In this document: piece after piece, positions 32,693 to 43,615 of the stretch
How positions within the stretch are numbered: the first letter of the stretch is position 1
How the letters are laid out: each line of letters opens with the position of its first letter
NCBI GenBank assembly: GCA_964036315.1
Contig: OZ038485.1
Span: 99,756,932 to 99,820,931, forward strand
Reading direction: 5' to 3'
DNA from: Acanthosepion esculentum
Lineage: Eukaryota; Mollusca; Cephalopoda; Sepiida; Sepiidae
Length of the DNA: 64,000 nt
The notes under the pieces: generated by a model
Told to the model about the DNA's origin: nothing
The model's database searches: none
The model's input: the letters and a program-made list of their open reading frames with translations, nothing else
Position numbers and translations under genes: made by a program

Positions 32693-32878
32693 CAGTGTAA
32701 CCCGGATATAAGAGAGTTGTCGGGACCGGAGAAGAAGTATCTTATATCCGGGTTTCTCTTATATCCGGGTTTGGTCTATTTTGTTTTATGAACACAGGCT
32801 CTAATTTGGGACCAGATAAAATATCTCTTATATCCGGGTTTATCTTATATCCGGGTCTCTTATATCCGGGTTACACTG
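32693..32878. mobile_element. Tc1/mariner- or pogo-type MITE, copy 1
   Basis: Ends CAGTGTAACCCGGATATAAG and its complement, flanked on both sides by TA. The 186-bp interior repeats CTTATATCCGGGTTT and has no ORF. A second copy is at 49531-49702. Confidence 0.9.
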
Positions 32879-32915
<37 letters not shown>

Positions 32916-33777
32916 ATGTGTGTGTTACGTATCACTCCATTATGAAAATCTAAGGCGAATTACTTAAAGGCAATATTAAGTTGTAAAAGTTTTGTTTTTT
33001 TCAGCCAGTCTTGTAAACACTAAACTTATACAGAGTGCGATCTGTAGCCGGATCAATGATCCGATTTTCCTTCACTTTCGTCGTCAGCAATATCAATAAA
33101 TAAATAAGAAAAATCATTTTTGAATCTAAATTGAGATAGGGTCGTCTTCGTAAAGAATAGTACAAAACTGTCCTTTGCCACGCCTGGGGCAAAGAGAAGT
33201 CTCTTAATTATGTTCAACGTTCAGATGATAATGACAGTCGTAATCTGGAATATTACTACAACGTTAACAACAACAAAAAATGATAAAAGAATGAACAAAT
33301 AAAAGTTATAGGACGCCCCATATTTGCGCAGATGGCGTGTAGAACTCTCTAAGCTCTGGAGAATCGAAATGTTAGGGAACATGGTGGAGGAGTGGACGCT
33401 GAGATGTTTTCTACCAGCGCAAACGTCGAGTTGTTTCATTTTTCTTTTCTTTTCTTTTTTTCTTTTTAATTTCGTGTGGTGTATGCGCGCAACTTGCATA
33501 TGCCTCGAGCTCCAACAGATGTACGACTGTTCTATGCGTTTTCAAGATTCTTCTTGGGATAACAAGACCCAATGAACTTATTGCCGATTATGGAAAGAAG
33601 CGGAAAGGCAAGGGAAAAGAAACCGCTGTGCGTTAATTATATCGCTGAGATATGTGAGCGCCAAGAAGTTTCCGGGTACCGTTGAGTTTACAGAAATGAT
33701 CGCAGTGGGTGCGCGTACGGATCTACAAATGTGAAATAAATATATCGAATATATTATATAAACTACACAATTGGCAT
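32879..33777. other. (TA)n(TG)n then spacer
   Basis: TA/TG repeats to about 32925, then no recognised gene. Frames on both strands near 33000-33800 are short and lack motifs. Confidence 0.4.
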
Positions 33778-33905
33778 CTCGGCGTGGTGTAATGGTTAGC
33801 AAGCCTGTCTCGCTAGAACAATTACGAATGAATAGTGAGTTCGATCCTCACTTGCCACCCTCCCCACTTTCGGCCTTGTGCCACATCTAAGCTAGGTTTG
33901 GAAAT
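33778..33905 (+). repeat. tRNA-derived SINE family 1, tandem copy a
   Basis: GGCGTGGTGTAATGGTTAGC (A box), GAGTTCGATCCTCAC (B box), then CTTTCGGCCTTGTGCCACAT and CTAAGCTAGGTTTGG. About 128 bp. Confidence 0.9.
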
Positions 33906-33916
33906 CTCTGGGCACC

Positions 33917-34047
33917 TCCAGGTGGTGTAATGGTTCGCAAGCTTGTCTCGCTAGAACAATTACGACAAGGTAGTGAGCTCGATCCTCACTGGGTGCCCCA
34001 TGCTTTCGGCCTTGTGCCACATCTAAGCTACGCTTGGAAAATAACTA
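33917..34047 (+). repeat. tRNA-derived SINE family 1, tandem copy b
   Basis: Head-to-tail with copy a: AGGTGGTGTAATGGTTCGCA, GAGCTCGATCCTCACTGGG, CTTTCGGCCTTGTGCCACAT, CTAAGCTACGCTTGG. Confidence 0.9.
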
Positions 34048-34247
34048 TAAGCTCCACAATTTTATATTCATTAATCATGTAAATTGTTATCTTGAAATTT
34101 ATAGCTGTATCTAGAAAATAAATTTCTAGGCTCCTCACAGAAGAATTTGTAAAAGCCCACTCTTAGACTTTAGTGCAGAGTAGAATTCATAGACTAACCT
34201 CAGAATGAATGAAGATATCCATAATAACAGTAGTACTCCATAGTGGA
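34048..34247. other. Spacer
   Basis: Nothing recognised. Confidence 0.4.
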
Positions 34248-34512
34248 GGCACGGTGGAGTAATGGATAGCGGCTCGGATTGAGGAATCAGAGAGCTGAGT
34301 TCGAATTCCAGTCGAATTCATTACTTGCTAATACCCTTGAAAGTAGTTTAATTCTCTTCTTCTCTCACCAGCTATGGGTAAATAGTAGTACAGACAGGGT
34401 TCTATAGCATTGGATGGCAACTGGTCTACCGCAGAAAGAAATGGCAACCTACTGCGGGGAAGATCTGCCTCGTCAGTCATGGATCGAAAGTATCACGCAA
34501 AGCACATAACTG
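34248..34512 (+). repeat. tRNA-derived SINE family 2, most complete copy
   Basis: GGTGGAGTAATGGATAGCGG (A box), GAGTTCGAATTCCAG (B box), CAGCTATGGGTAAATAG, TTGGATGGCAACTG, AATGGCAACCTACTGCGGGG, CTGCCTCGTCAGTCATGG. No 5S-derived segment precedes this copy. Confidence 0.9.
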
Positions 34513-34554
34513 GATTCATAGTGATATTTGAGGATTTCACTATTAAAAGTTGAC

Positions 34555-34701
34555 ATTTAATTTAAAGAAATATATGTATATTACATGGAAAATAAACCTT
34601 AATACATATTTTAAAAAACACATTAAAACCAAAAACGTTTGCGGCTTCTCTCTTTTTTAAAAAATGTACACATTTCTCTCGTTGGAAAAAATATAACCTC
34701 T

Positions 34702-34705
<4 letters not shown>
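34555..34705. repeat. Dispersed family I, copy 1
   Basis: AACCAAAAACGTTTGCGG, CTCTCTTTTTTAAAA, ATTTCTCTCGTTGG and ATAACCTCTT match 58565-58660 in order, and a (TA)n follows in both. Confidence 0.8.

Positions 34706-34743
<38 letters not shown>
34705..34743. repeat. (TA)n microsatellite
   Basis: TA units after family I. Confidence 0.95.
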
Positions 34744-34750
<7 letters not shown>

Positions 34751-34776
34751 GAGCTCGTATATTATATATATATATG

Positions 34777-34835
34777 TATTTAAGTGATTCATCGAGTCTG
34801 AAACCTCAACAGACTCGATGAATCACTTAAATATA
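34777..34835. repeat. Hairpin formed by an inverted retrozyme edge
   Basis: TTTAAGTGATTCATCGAGTC (34778-34797) and its complement GACTCGATGAATCACTTAAA (34812-34831) are separated by TGAAACCTCAACA, itself the inverted form of the GTTGAGGTTTCA edge at 35174. Confidence 0.9.
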
Positions 34836-35230
34836 ATTATCAAATTCTCCTAATAATTTCAAATGTATATCATTGCTTGAACCGGCTTCTAATGCTCTGG
34901 AGTGAGCGGCTTGGTGATAGTAGTCGTGGCTCCAGGCGACACAGTCCTATGGTTAAAGTGAATCTCAGTAGAGTTCCACAAAGAAATATGTGATCGAGCG
35001 GCGCTATATTGAGTCTCATTCGCTACCTCATCGTCACCGAGGCCCGTTGGAATAGTTGGTGTGGTGTTTGCTTGACAACCTAACTGTCAGTGTTTCAATT
35101 CGCGGTAGTGGATGCGCACTGCTGATGAGTCCCAAATATAGGACGAAACGGCCGTCCAGTGCTTTCTGCATTCTGTTGAGGTTTCAGACTCGATGAATCA
35201 CTTAAATATAATTATCAAATACTCCTAATA

Positions 35231-35236
<6 letters not shown>
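34811..35236 (+). mobile_element. Retrozyme-like tandem element (375-bp unit, hammerhead, tRNA-like promoter)
   Basis: AGACTCGATGAATCACTTAA with its following 30 bp occurs at 34811 and again at 35186, so one full 375-bp unit plus a partial second unit is present head-to-tail. The unit holds a tRNA-like segment (GAATAGTTGGTGTGG near 35049, GTGTTTCAATTCGCGG near 35090) and then a type I hammerhead at 35116-35162. No ORF. Known biology: metazoan retrozymes and the schistosome Sm-alpha repeats are short, tandem, non-coding and carry a hammerhead. (TA)n borders the element on the right. Confidence 0.8.
35116..35162 (+). ncRNA. Type I hammerhead ribozyme
   Basis: Stem I GCACTG/CAGTGC (35116-35121, 35157-35162) encloses CTGATGA (35122-35128), stem II GTCC/GGAC with loop CAAATATA (35129-35144), GAA (35145-35147), and the self-complementary stem III ACGG/CCGT (35148-35155). 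C35156 is position 17, so cleavage would fall between 35156 and 35157. Stem I can extend through GATGC/GCATT across a TTTCT bulge, the kind of internal loop that docks with loop II. All core bases are canonical. The very short stem III suggests activity as a dimer or in tandem transcripts. Confidence 0.93.

Positions 35237-35298
<62 letters not shown>
35236..35298. repeat. (TA)n microsatellite
   Basis: TA units at the right edge of the retrozyme-like element. Confidence 0.96.
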
Positions 35299-35301
<3 letters not shown>

Positions 35302-35394
35302 ATCGTTTGGGGATCTTGTGGCAAGCTTTGCCATATTTCTATGTATTCCCTCTTAAATCATATTTGCGATTCCAGCTAGTCGATATTTGCCAAA

Positions 35395-35615
35395 CTCCCC
35401 ACGAGGTAGGATGTGGCACAAGACCGAGTTTAATGTGGGGTAATCCAAGCCCGTTGGCTCGGCCCAAAATTCCCCGTAGACCCCGTATAAAACGGGGTCG
35501 GGTAGTTGTTTTCCGAGACGTGAATCTGTCCTTCGACATAACCTCGTCTGGGGATCCTTTCTGCCCGGAAGCAAAGAGTTTGACCAGCACAGCTGGAGAC
35601 GAATCTATAACTGCA
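35395..35615 (-). repeat. J-like SINE-type copy
   Basis: ATGTGGCACAAGACCGAGTT, AATCCAAGCCCGTTGGCTCG, a CCCCGTATAAAACGGGG hairpin, TTCTGCCCGGAAGC and AGCTGGAGAC match the complement of 13634-13915 in order. Confidence 0.8.
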
Positions 35616-36404
35616 GACCAACATACAGTATTTACTACTGTATTTATGTGAATGGGAGCATACACTTTATCGTCGGTAGTTATGCTACAACAGTATCAAC
35701 AACTGTACTTCTAAAATGTTATGTGATGGCTCAATTTTTTAAAATTTATTATTTGGTCGTGCGAGCTCGGAATATTCATGAGTCTACCACGCGATTAACC
35801 ACGGCCGTGTATCAAAGTCGTAAGATCATTAGGTTGGCATTCCGTGTAATATCATAGCGTGTCAGTGTAGGCGGTTGCTCTGTGACCAACCCGTTTCGAT
35901 CTGTGGTTAGGTGCCCAAAGCAGAAGATCACTTCTTAAAGAACAAGAATGTATGAGAAAATGTGAGTGAACAGGTGAGAATGAAACAAACCAAATTTTAA
36001 TAAACGTTATTTGCCTCATAAAATTAGGAGTGCCACCTAGAAAGCCAAACGGGACGCATGTAGCAGTCTTCCCATCACTGAATTATAGCATTGTAATAGT
36101 CGATCGATAGTTGATGGAAGCGCTTTAGTGTCGCTGCTGATGGCCTGGTTAAGCTTGCCTGCCGAGGGGTCCCTCGCTTATGCCAACCAGTTCAGATCTA
36201 CCTTCGTGGATGAAATTAGCGTTGGTTTTATAGCGAGTTAGGGACTCTTGTTAAAACTTCGTGGTATTTTTTTCTGATTTAAGAAAAGATGTTTTATGAC
36301 TTTTTAAAATTTGGATGGTATTTCGGAAGTGGGTGCACAGAGATGGACGATATTATGATCTGTTTTTTTTTCGTTTTTTTCGTATGCGCTGTGGATGTTG
36401 AATT
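35616..36404. other. No gene recognised
   Basis: A B-box-like CCCGTTTCGATCTGTGG at about 35899 stands alone. Confidence 0.35.
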
Positions 36405-37440
36405 GATTTGGTTTGTTTTACGGCATATCAACCTCAATGGGTTATTTAATGCCGAAAACATCTTTAGGATAGATTCGTATGAATGGAATATGTATTCTTT
36501 CGTTTAGATTGGTTCGGTTTATTTTGTTTTACGGTATATCAACCGCAATGGGTTATTTAATGCCGACAACATTTTTAGGATAGATTCGTATGAATGGAAT
36601 ATGTATTCTTTGGTTTAGATTGGTTTGGTTTATTTTGTTTTATGGCATATAAACTTCAATGGGTTATTTAATGGCAACAGCATTTTTAGGAGAGATTCGT
36701 ATGAATAGAATATGTATTCTTTGGTTTAGATTAGTTTGGTTTATTTTGTTTAACGGCATATCAACCTAAATGTGTTATTTAATGACGACAGCATTTTTAA
36801 AATAGATTCGTATGAATAGAATATATATTCTTTGGTTTAGATTAGCTTGGTTTATTTTGTTTAACGGCATATCAACCTAAATGTGTTATTTAATGACGAC
36901 ATCATTTTTAGGATAGATTCGTACGAATAGAATATGTATTCTTTGGTTTAGATTGGTTTGCTTTATTTTGTTTTACGGCATATCAACTTCAATGGGTTAT
37001 TTAATACCGACAAGATTTTTATTGCTGGTAATATTTTTGTTCAAAATTGTACTGCCATTACTAATGTGTTGCTGGTAATAATTTTTCTTCAAAAATTTCT
37101 TGCTGGTATTAAAACCTATTTTTACACTTTCATAGTGTTTTGACCCCAGTTTGGGGTTAACTCTTCGCCCATAGCTGGGTCGCTAACAAATGCTACCACC
37201 CCAGATCAGGATGGATCTGGGAACACCAGCAATTAAGAGGTGGTTCCACGCTCCTAAAAACCTCGTGAGCAGAGACCTTGCATTCGGATGTAGTTTATCG
37301 TCATACCCAGGGCGACATATTGAAGTGAGCACTTCTGTTGCTTTGAATAACGCTGTGCATACTATGCGGTTAAGGCGGAGTATGCTCCGATTTTTCATAC
37401 CGGTAAAAAAGGAAGCGGCCATGTATTGAGATCCTTCCTC
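36405..37440 (-). repeat. Retroposon-like family K, copy 4, with expanded tail
   Basis: K blocks in inverted order after a tandem array: ATTGCTGGTAAT, CGCCCATAGCTGGG, GATCAGGATGGATCTGGG, CAGCAATTAAGAGGTGGTTC, CGGATGTAGTTTATCGTC. The end that is single in copies 2 and 3 is tandemly amplified here (36421-36976). Confidence 0.88.
36421..36976. repeat. 111-bp tandem array
   Basis: The CGGYATATMAAC landmark recurs at 36421, 36532, 36643, 36754, 36865 and 36976, exactly 111 bp apart. Units include GGGTTATTTAATGCCGAC, GGATAGATTCGTATGAAT and TATGTATTCTTTGGTTTAGA. Confidence 0.95.
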
Positions 37441-37620
37441 ATTATTCCTATTAAGTTTTAAATATATGTCGTGTTGTTCCTTTTTAGCACTGCCTTTTTT
37501 TAATTACACTCCTGGTTTTATTAATTCTATGCCTGCATTACCCGGCCCAAAGGATTGAACGCACAATTACTATGCGATCAAATTCAAGAACGAAAGTTTT
37601 AATCCTTTAGGCTATCGTTT
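37441..37620. other. Spacer
   Basis: Nothing recognised. Confidence 0.4.
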
Positions 37621-37674
37621 CATGCCATCTGAAGATGGCCATGGTGTACAGTGGTCGAAACGTTGTGATGATAT
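37621..37674 (+). ncRNA. Hammerhead-like motif
   Basis: CTGAAGA (37629-37635), stem II GGCCA/TGGTC around GTGTACAG, GAA (37657-37659), stem III ACGT, and a short stem I (CAT with GTG, one G-U). Resembles the CTGAAGA...GAAACG ends seen in Penelope-type elements. Confidence 0.55.
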
Positions 37675-38160
37675 CAATAAAGGTGGAGATATTAAACGTA
37701 CTGGAAATAATGAAAACGCTTCGTCTTAGAACTGTAAACAATCGCCAGAAGTAAATTTAGAGAGAAAAAAATTATTTGCATTGATATTTTTTGTGTTTCA
37801 TTTAACCATTTTTTTAGCCTCGGAATAGGAAGGGAGTTCGTTTGTTTTCAAAACTTCTGCACACCCCGCGTAAATATATAATTCAATCCGCTGTATGTCT
37901 TCATGATTCTTGGCGTTTCCGATTTGATGTCAGGCAAGGTGTTCTGCCAACACGATTCACAATTTTAGCCCGACTTTAATACCGACACCCAGAAGAAAGC
38001 GTATAATCTAAATTTACTCGCGGTCTTTGTTAAGAAGCCTTACTTGAGTCTCGGTGTCCAATTCAAAGAATTGACAAAAATACCCTCCGGTTGCACCATC
38101 TGTCGATGACAAGTTCCTGACACGAAATATTACTCGCTTCTATTTACCTTATTCTTCTCC
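37675..38160. other. No gene recognised
   Basis: The short string ATAGGAAGGGAGTT at 37826 has a close match, ATAAGAAGGGAGTT, at 39347. Otherwise nothing. Confidence 0.4.
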
Positions 38161-38161
38161 A

Positions 38162-38220
<59 letters not shown>

Positions 38221-38545
38221 GTGATTCTGTTCATGTCTATGTTATTCTGTTTCTATCTATCTATCTATCTATCTATCTATGTGATTCTGTTCATGTCTAT
38301 GTTATACTGTTTATATCTATCTATCTATCTATCTATCTATCCATGTGATTGTGTTCATGTCTATCTATGTTATTCTGTTTATATCTATCTATCTATGTGA
38401 TTCTGTTCATGTCTATCTATGTTATTCAGTTTCTATCTATCTATCTATCTATCTATGTGATTGTGTTCATGTCTATCTATGTTATTCTGTTTATATCTAT
38501 CTATCTATGTGATTGTGTTGATGTCTATCTATGTTATTCTCTTTA

Positions 38546-38577
<32 letters not shown>

Positions 38578-38700
38578 CATCTATCTATCTATGTATCTAT
38601 CTATCTATGTGATTCTGTTCATGTCTATGTTATTCTGTTTATATCTATCGATCCTGTTCATGTCTATGTAATTTTGTTTATCTATCTATCTATCTATCGA
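38161..38700. repeat. (CTAT)n array with GTGATTCTGTTCATG interspersions
   Basis: CTAT tetranucleotides are broken at irregular intervals by ATGTGATTCTGTTCATGTC and ATGTTATTCTGTT units, giving a higher-order pattern. Confidence 0.93.
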
Positions 38701-38799
38701 TGTAATCATGATACGTACATACACACACACAAATATATACATAAGCCTGTTTATCCACATCATGTAAATTAAATTGAAATCACAAAGAAAAGTATAGCC

Positions 38800-38863
<64 letters not shown>

Positions 38864-39640
38864 GTATGTATGAAAAGCCAATAACATTTTCGCTCTTGTA
38901 TATAAGTACCTGTCACAAAATAAAATCCTTACATTTATTTCGATAAAGTCCCCCAGAGAAATTAACTTTACATGAGAACGTTCTTAATAAATGATTTTTC
39001 CCTTAATTTTATCGTATAGAATATCACGTTTGCTTCTTTTTTCTGTTTCTAACGGTGAACTAAACTAAAATTCAACACAATGTTTTTAAAAGAATACCTT
39101 TAAATAGTAAAGCAGAAATTACTCATAAGAAATAAATTTTATCGTCAATATATCTGTTGTTATGAATAAAAAAACTAGAGAAAAACCTTAACTTCATGCC
39201 ACGAATAATAATATTTTTAAATAAATTTCGCAGTGCCAAAACATAATGAAAAAATAGTTTTTGGAAAAAAAGTTTGTTAAAAGTTAAATATAACACAGCG
39301 TTACTAAAATACCCTTTCTTGTAAATATAATTCCTTAAATCTCGGTATAAGAAGGGAGTTAAAAATGAAACACTTTTTTTATTTTAGTTTGCTAGAAACA
39401 ACAATACAGATTAGGCTGAAGTTGATCATTAGTTTATTTGATTTTATGAATTATAATTTAAGCGAGAAGAATATTAAATTAACTTTGAGTAAAAAACGTA
39501 AAATTAAATTCATACTAACAAGACTTAAATTTTCTAAATTACATGTCATAGTGAATTTAACGCACAATTTTTCTTTTTTAAATAAAAACATAAAATAAAA
39601 CATAAAAACAAATGTTGGAGATTTTGGGTGCCTTATATAC
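38701..39640. other. AT-rich spacer with (TA)n
   Basis: (TA)n and (GTAT)n at about 38796-38871. A 77-codon AT-driven plus frame (39365-39598) has no recognisable motif. Confidence 0.45.
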
Positions 39641-39745
39641 TAGTGAACCAACCAAATGAGCTGAATCATTTTATAGCTCACCAATAGCAGAGTTAACCAA
39701 TCAGAAAGCTCAAAATATTCAATAAGACGTGCATAAAGGCGGCCA
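39640..39745 (+). promoter_or_regulatory. Candidate promoter: paired CCAAT boxes and TATA-like box
   Basis: CCAAT at 39681-39685 and at 39697-39701 (in AACCAATCAG) lie 31-47 bp upstream of CATAAAGG (39732-39739). NF-Y-type boxes at this spacing occur in animal pol II promoters. No downstream gene is identified, so this is only a candidate. Confidence 0.3.
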
Positions 39746-40159
39746 TTTTTTTCTCTCCGTATATTCATTGCCAACCTCTGATATCGAAGACTGAAGAATT
39801 ACTGAACAGCTGCTGCTAGTGGTATTGGCGTTGTTTCATTGAACAGATTACGTACTGCGCTGGATTCTATATTGATAGACTATGGCGAACATGATCAACA
39901 TAAAATAAAATAGCAAGTCTGAAGGGAATAAAAATAAGAGAATCTTTTACTTATTTCAATAAGTTAAAGCTTCCCAAATATAAAGAGCAAAAATTCTCAA
40001 CCCAACTACATCAGCGAACTACCGTTAACCCTAACTGAAATTAAGAATCTTCTCTCCCAGTGGAACGACGAGATTTGAGATAGGTCTGCCGTTCTGGGCG
40101 AAAGTTGCACTATAACTTGGGCTTTAGTAAAAAACGCCATAGACTGATGCCAAAAAACT

Positions 40160-40210
<51 letters not shown>

Positions 40211-40751
40211 ACGTATCAACTGGTTAAATGGAAAATTCCAATATTCCTTATTTAATCGTGTAATCTCCAATCTGTTCATTACCTCATAAAAGATAGTTGG
40301 ATTTTTTTCTACACTCAAAGTTTGTTCATGAATTGAAGTGCTAGAAAATTAGTGACAGCTCTTTCATAACGTGTTGTTTCTCCTGGAATACCGCTCAATC
40401 GTTTTTTGCCTCAAAAAACATTTCGTCGTCAAATGCTGTTAAATGCTGTCCGTTTTTCATGATTTCCACAGCTACACTGCCTCTTTACATATTTTGTTGC
40501 ATATGCATTGGTCTATATTGGATTAGGGCGAACATATCCAGTTTCCTCGTAATTATCATTTTTTTTGGCACTTCATTTGAAATTATTTAGAGATGACATT
40601 TTTTTTTTTTTTTTTGCTGTATATGTTTTTATTCTCTACAAAGTTGTTTTTGTTTTCTGAATTTCATTTTATTTTCTCTTTCTTTCTGAACAAATATTGG
40701 TTTATCTGACTGACTTCCTCTTAGACTGATTCGGCTTCTCCCTCCCTCCCG

Positions 40752-40787
<36 letters not shown>

Positions 40788-41271
40788 ATCTCTCTCTTCC
40801 CATCGTTTTCAGCACCAATCAACTTTTTTTTCTTTTCCATCTTTATCCCAGGGGACGAAACGAGGAACTCGTTCCGACGAGATATAGTGCCACTGACTAA
40901 ACGTAACCTCGGGGTTCTTTCTGCTCTGTTTAAACCGTGTCCTCTTCCCGCCATAACTCACATTCGCCCAGAACATACCTCCCTACCCGCCTCTTCAATG
41001 ATGGCCAGCAAATCTACCAATAATCTTTTCGCACGAAGAGGTGGATAGTGGGGAGGGGAATTATATATTTGTTGTTATATTATTTTAAAATTTAATTGTT
41101 TAAAATACCTTTTCATTTATTTTATTTCAAGCAAAACTTATTCTTGCATTTCTGGAGTTTTCTTTTGCTTTTTTTTTATTCACTTCTTATATTTTGTTTC
41201 ATTTTACATAATGTTGCCTTCTTTTTCCTCTCGTTCGCCATAATTCGTTTTTCGTACTTGTTTATTTAATG

Positions 41272-41272
<1 letters not shown>
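39746..41272. other. Spacer with (CTTT)n and (CT)n
   Basis: (CTTT)n at 40159-40210 and (CT)n at about 40738-40795. No gene, RNA or dispersed repeat recognised. Confidence 0.45.
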
Positions 41273-41339
<67 letters not shown>

Positions 41340-41434
41340 TCTTACTTTTCTTTTCCATTTGGGATTTCATTTGTCATTTTTTTTTAAATCCCGTTCCTTT
41401 TTGCTCTTGCATATTTTGTATATTTCTGCCCCCC

Positions 41435-41476
<42 letters not shown>
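41273..41476. repeat. Two (TA)n tracts
   Basis: TA at about 41273-41336 and 41441-41476 with a T-rich spacer. Confidence 0.95.
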
Positions 41477-41479
<3 letters not shown>

Positions 41480-41557
41480 ATTTCTTTATATATTATTTAT
41501 ATATTATATATGCGCGGTACTTATTGGAAAGCGCTCAATATCGATAGAGCTAACATA

Positions 41558-41680
41558 CTTAATTGTATTGATGAGTTTGTGACCCTTTGTTTCATGAGCT
41601 TGCGATCGACAAACAAACTCCAAACTGGCGATCGCATGAGAGTGAAACCCAGGGTAATAAACTCACATCAATACAACTAA

Positions 41681-41685
<5 letters not shown>
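41558..41685. repeat. Foldback element N
   Basis: Arms TACTTAATTGTATTGATGAG (41558) and its near complement CTCACATCAATACAACTAAG (41663-41682), with inner CGATCG-type complementarity. Confidence 0.8.
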
Positions 41686-41743
<58 letters not shown>

Positions 41744-41791
41744 ATAATTTAATAAGTATATAAATATATATATATATATATAATTTAATAA

Positions 41792-41845
<54 letters not shown>
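41683..41845. repeat. (TA)n composite tract
   Basis: Long TA runs broken by two TAATTTAATAAG insertions. Confidence 0.95.
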
Positions 41846-41849
<4 letters not shown>

Positions 41850-41910
41850 GACAATAAGAAAACAGTAAGTGATGACGCGTTTCGTCCAATGCGGACTTAT
41901 TGTCATTTAT
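41846..41910 (-). repeat. Hairpin with degenerate hammerhead-like block
   Basis: AAATGACAATAAG (41847-41859) pairs with CTTATTGTCATTT (41898-41910). Between them the minus strand reads AAGTCC, GCATT, GGACGAAACGCGTC: stem II and GAAAC survive but CUGANGA is missing. Confidence 0.55.
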
Positions 41911-42110
41911 TTATAAATATTTTCTTCTCTAAAAGTTAACTTTGAGAAATTTTCATATATATATATATATATAATTTATATAATTTAATTGTTAAGGTTT
42001 CTAATGTGCTACACCCGGTCAGGATAAATCTTATTGATTTGGAGTAATAGAGACAGGCACATCATCTACATAAGTCGGATAACTATTGTCCTTCGGTGAT
42101 ATTTTGTCTG

Positions 42111-42201
<91 letters not shown>

Positions 42202-42239
42202 GTAATTTTATTCCTTTTAAACTAGAACTCGCGAGTATT
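41911..42239. other. Spacer and (TA)n
   Basis: Unrecognised sequence to 42111, then (TA)n at 42112-42198. Confidence 0.6.
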
Positions 42240-43330
42240 TGTTCATATTTTTCCTCCCATCTCCATTTCCGCTTTTCATAATATCTTTTCCTTCGTCCCT
42301 ACTTTTGTGATTTCTTCATTCTTTTCAACTTTCATTTTCCATTTAATTTCTATATTTTTTCTTCTTTATTCTCTTTCACTTTTCGATGTTGTCTTTCATT
42401 CCGTTTTATATTTTCATTCCATTCTTCGTTTCTCGTTTTTTTTCTTTCTTTATTTATTTCTCTTTTCTTGTTCTCATTTTCCTTCTTTGTATTTCTTCTT
42501 TCTTTTTTCGTTTTCATCTATTCTATGTTCTGTTGTCTCTCCGTTCATTGCTTTCCTTCTTTTTCCTCTGAGATCTTAAATTTCTTTGTTCCTATCTTTA
42601 ATATTATTAATCTTTCCAACTTCTTTCTTTCTTTCTGTCATTTATGTCGATCTCTCTTATTTTCTTCCATTTTACTGTTTTCCTTTTCCCTTCCACCTTT
42701 TCATTTATGTTCCTTTCTTCCTTCCTTCCTTCCTTCCTTCCTCCCTTCCTTCCCTCCTTCCTTCCTTCCTTCCTCCCTTCCTTCCCTCCTTCCTTCTTTC
42801 TTTCTTTCCATCCTCTTCTTCATTCCTTATTTCCTTCCCTCCTTCCTTCCTTCCTTCCTTCCTTCCTTCTTTCTTTCCATTCTCTCTTTCATTCCTTACT
42901 TCTTTCTTTCTTTTCTGTCGATCTCTCTTATTTCCTTCCATTCTTTTCTTCTATTTGACTGACTTCCTTTTCCACTTCCACCCTTTCATTTATTTTCCTT
43001 CCTTCCTTCCTTCCTTCCTTCCTTCCTTCCTTCCTTCCCCCCTCCCTCCCGTCCTCCTTTCCTGCCTTCTTTCGTTCTTTCTTTCTTTCTTTCTTTTCTG
43101 TCGATATCTCTTTTCTTCTTCCATCCTTTTCTTCAATTTTGTTGTCTTCCTTTTCACCTTTCAACATTTCATTTACTTTTCTTCTTTCCTTCTCTTTCTT
43201 TCAACGCTCAATCCGTCCCACCCCACCCCACCCCGCATCTTTCATTCTACGTTTTCTATCTTTCTTTTTGTTTCTTTCCCCGAGTTCATCTCCTCCCAGG
43301 TGGGGGTTTCTTTCTCTCTTTGTCATTTGA
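42240..43330. repeat. Pyrimidine tract (CTTT, CCTT units)
   Basis: About 1.1 kb of mostly T/C on the plus strand with (CCTT)n blocks near 42715-42795, 42835-42870 and 42995-43040. Long Phe/Ser/Leu/Pro frames are artefacts. Confidence 0.95.
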
Positions 43331-43559
43331 TACAAAGAAATTCAGGTCATCTCTATATTTGCGACAGAAATCCAAAATATTATCTACCAACCTTGAAACC
43401 AGTTTCATCTTACGGACTTAGAACCAAAAAAACAAAAATGGAATCGGCGAAGCGTCTTCGAAAAAAAATTAAGAACGATCAACGCATCATAAACAAACAA
43501 TATTCCATACTTCTTTCCTAAAATGCAAATGTATATTAAGAATAATATTCTCGTAGGAA

Positions 43560-43615
<56 letters not shown>

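Noticed and set aside
42307..43521. Open frames up to 311 codons rich in Phe, Ser, Leu, Pro
   Set aside because: Pyrimidine-tract artefact; all three forward frames are open and periodic, with no conserved motif.
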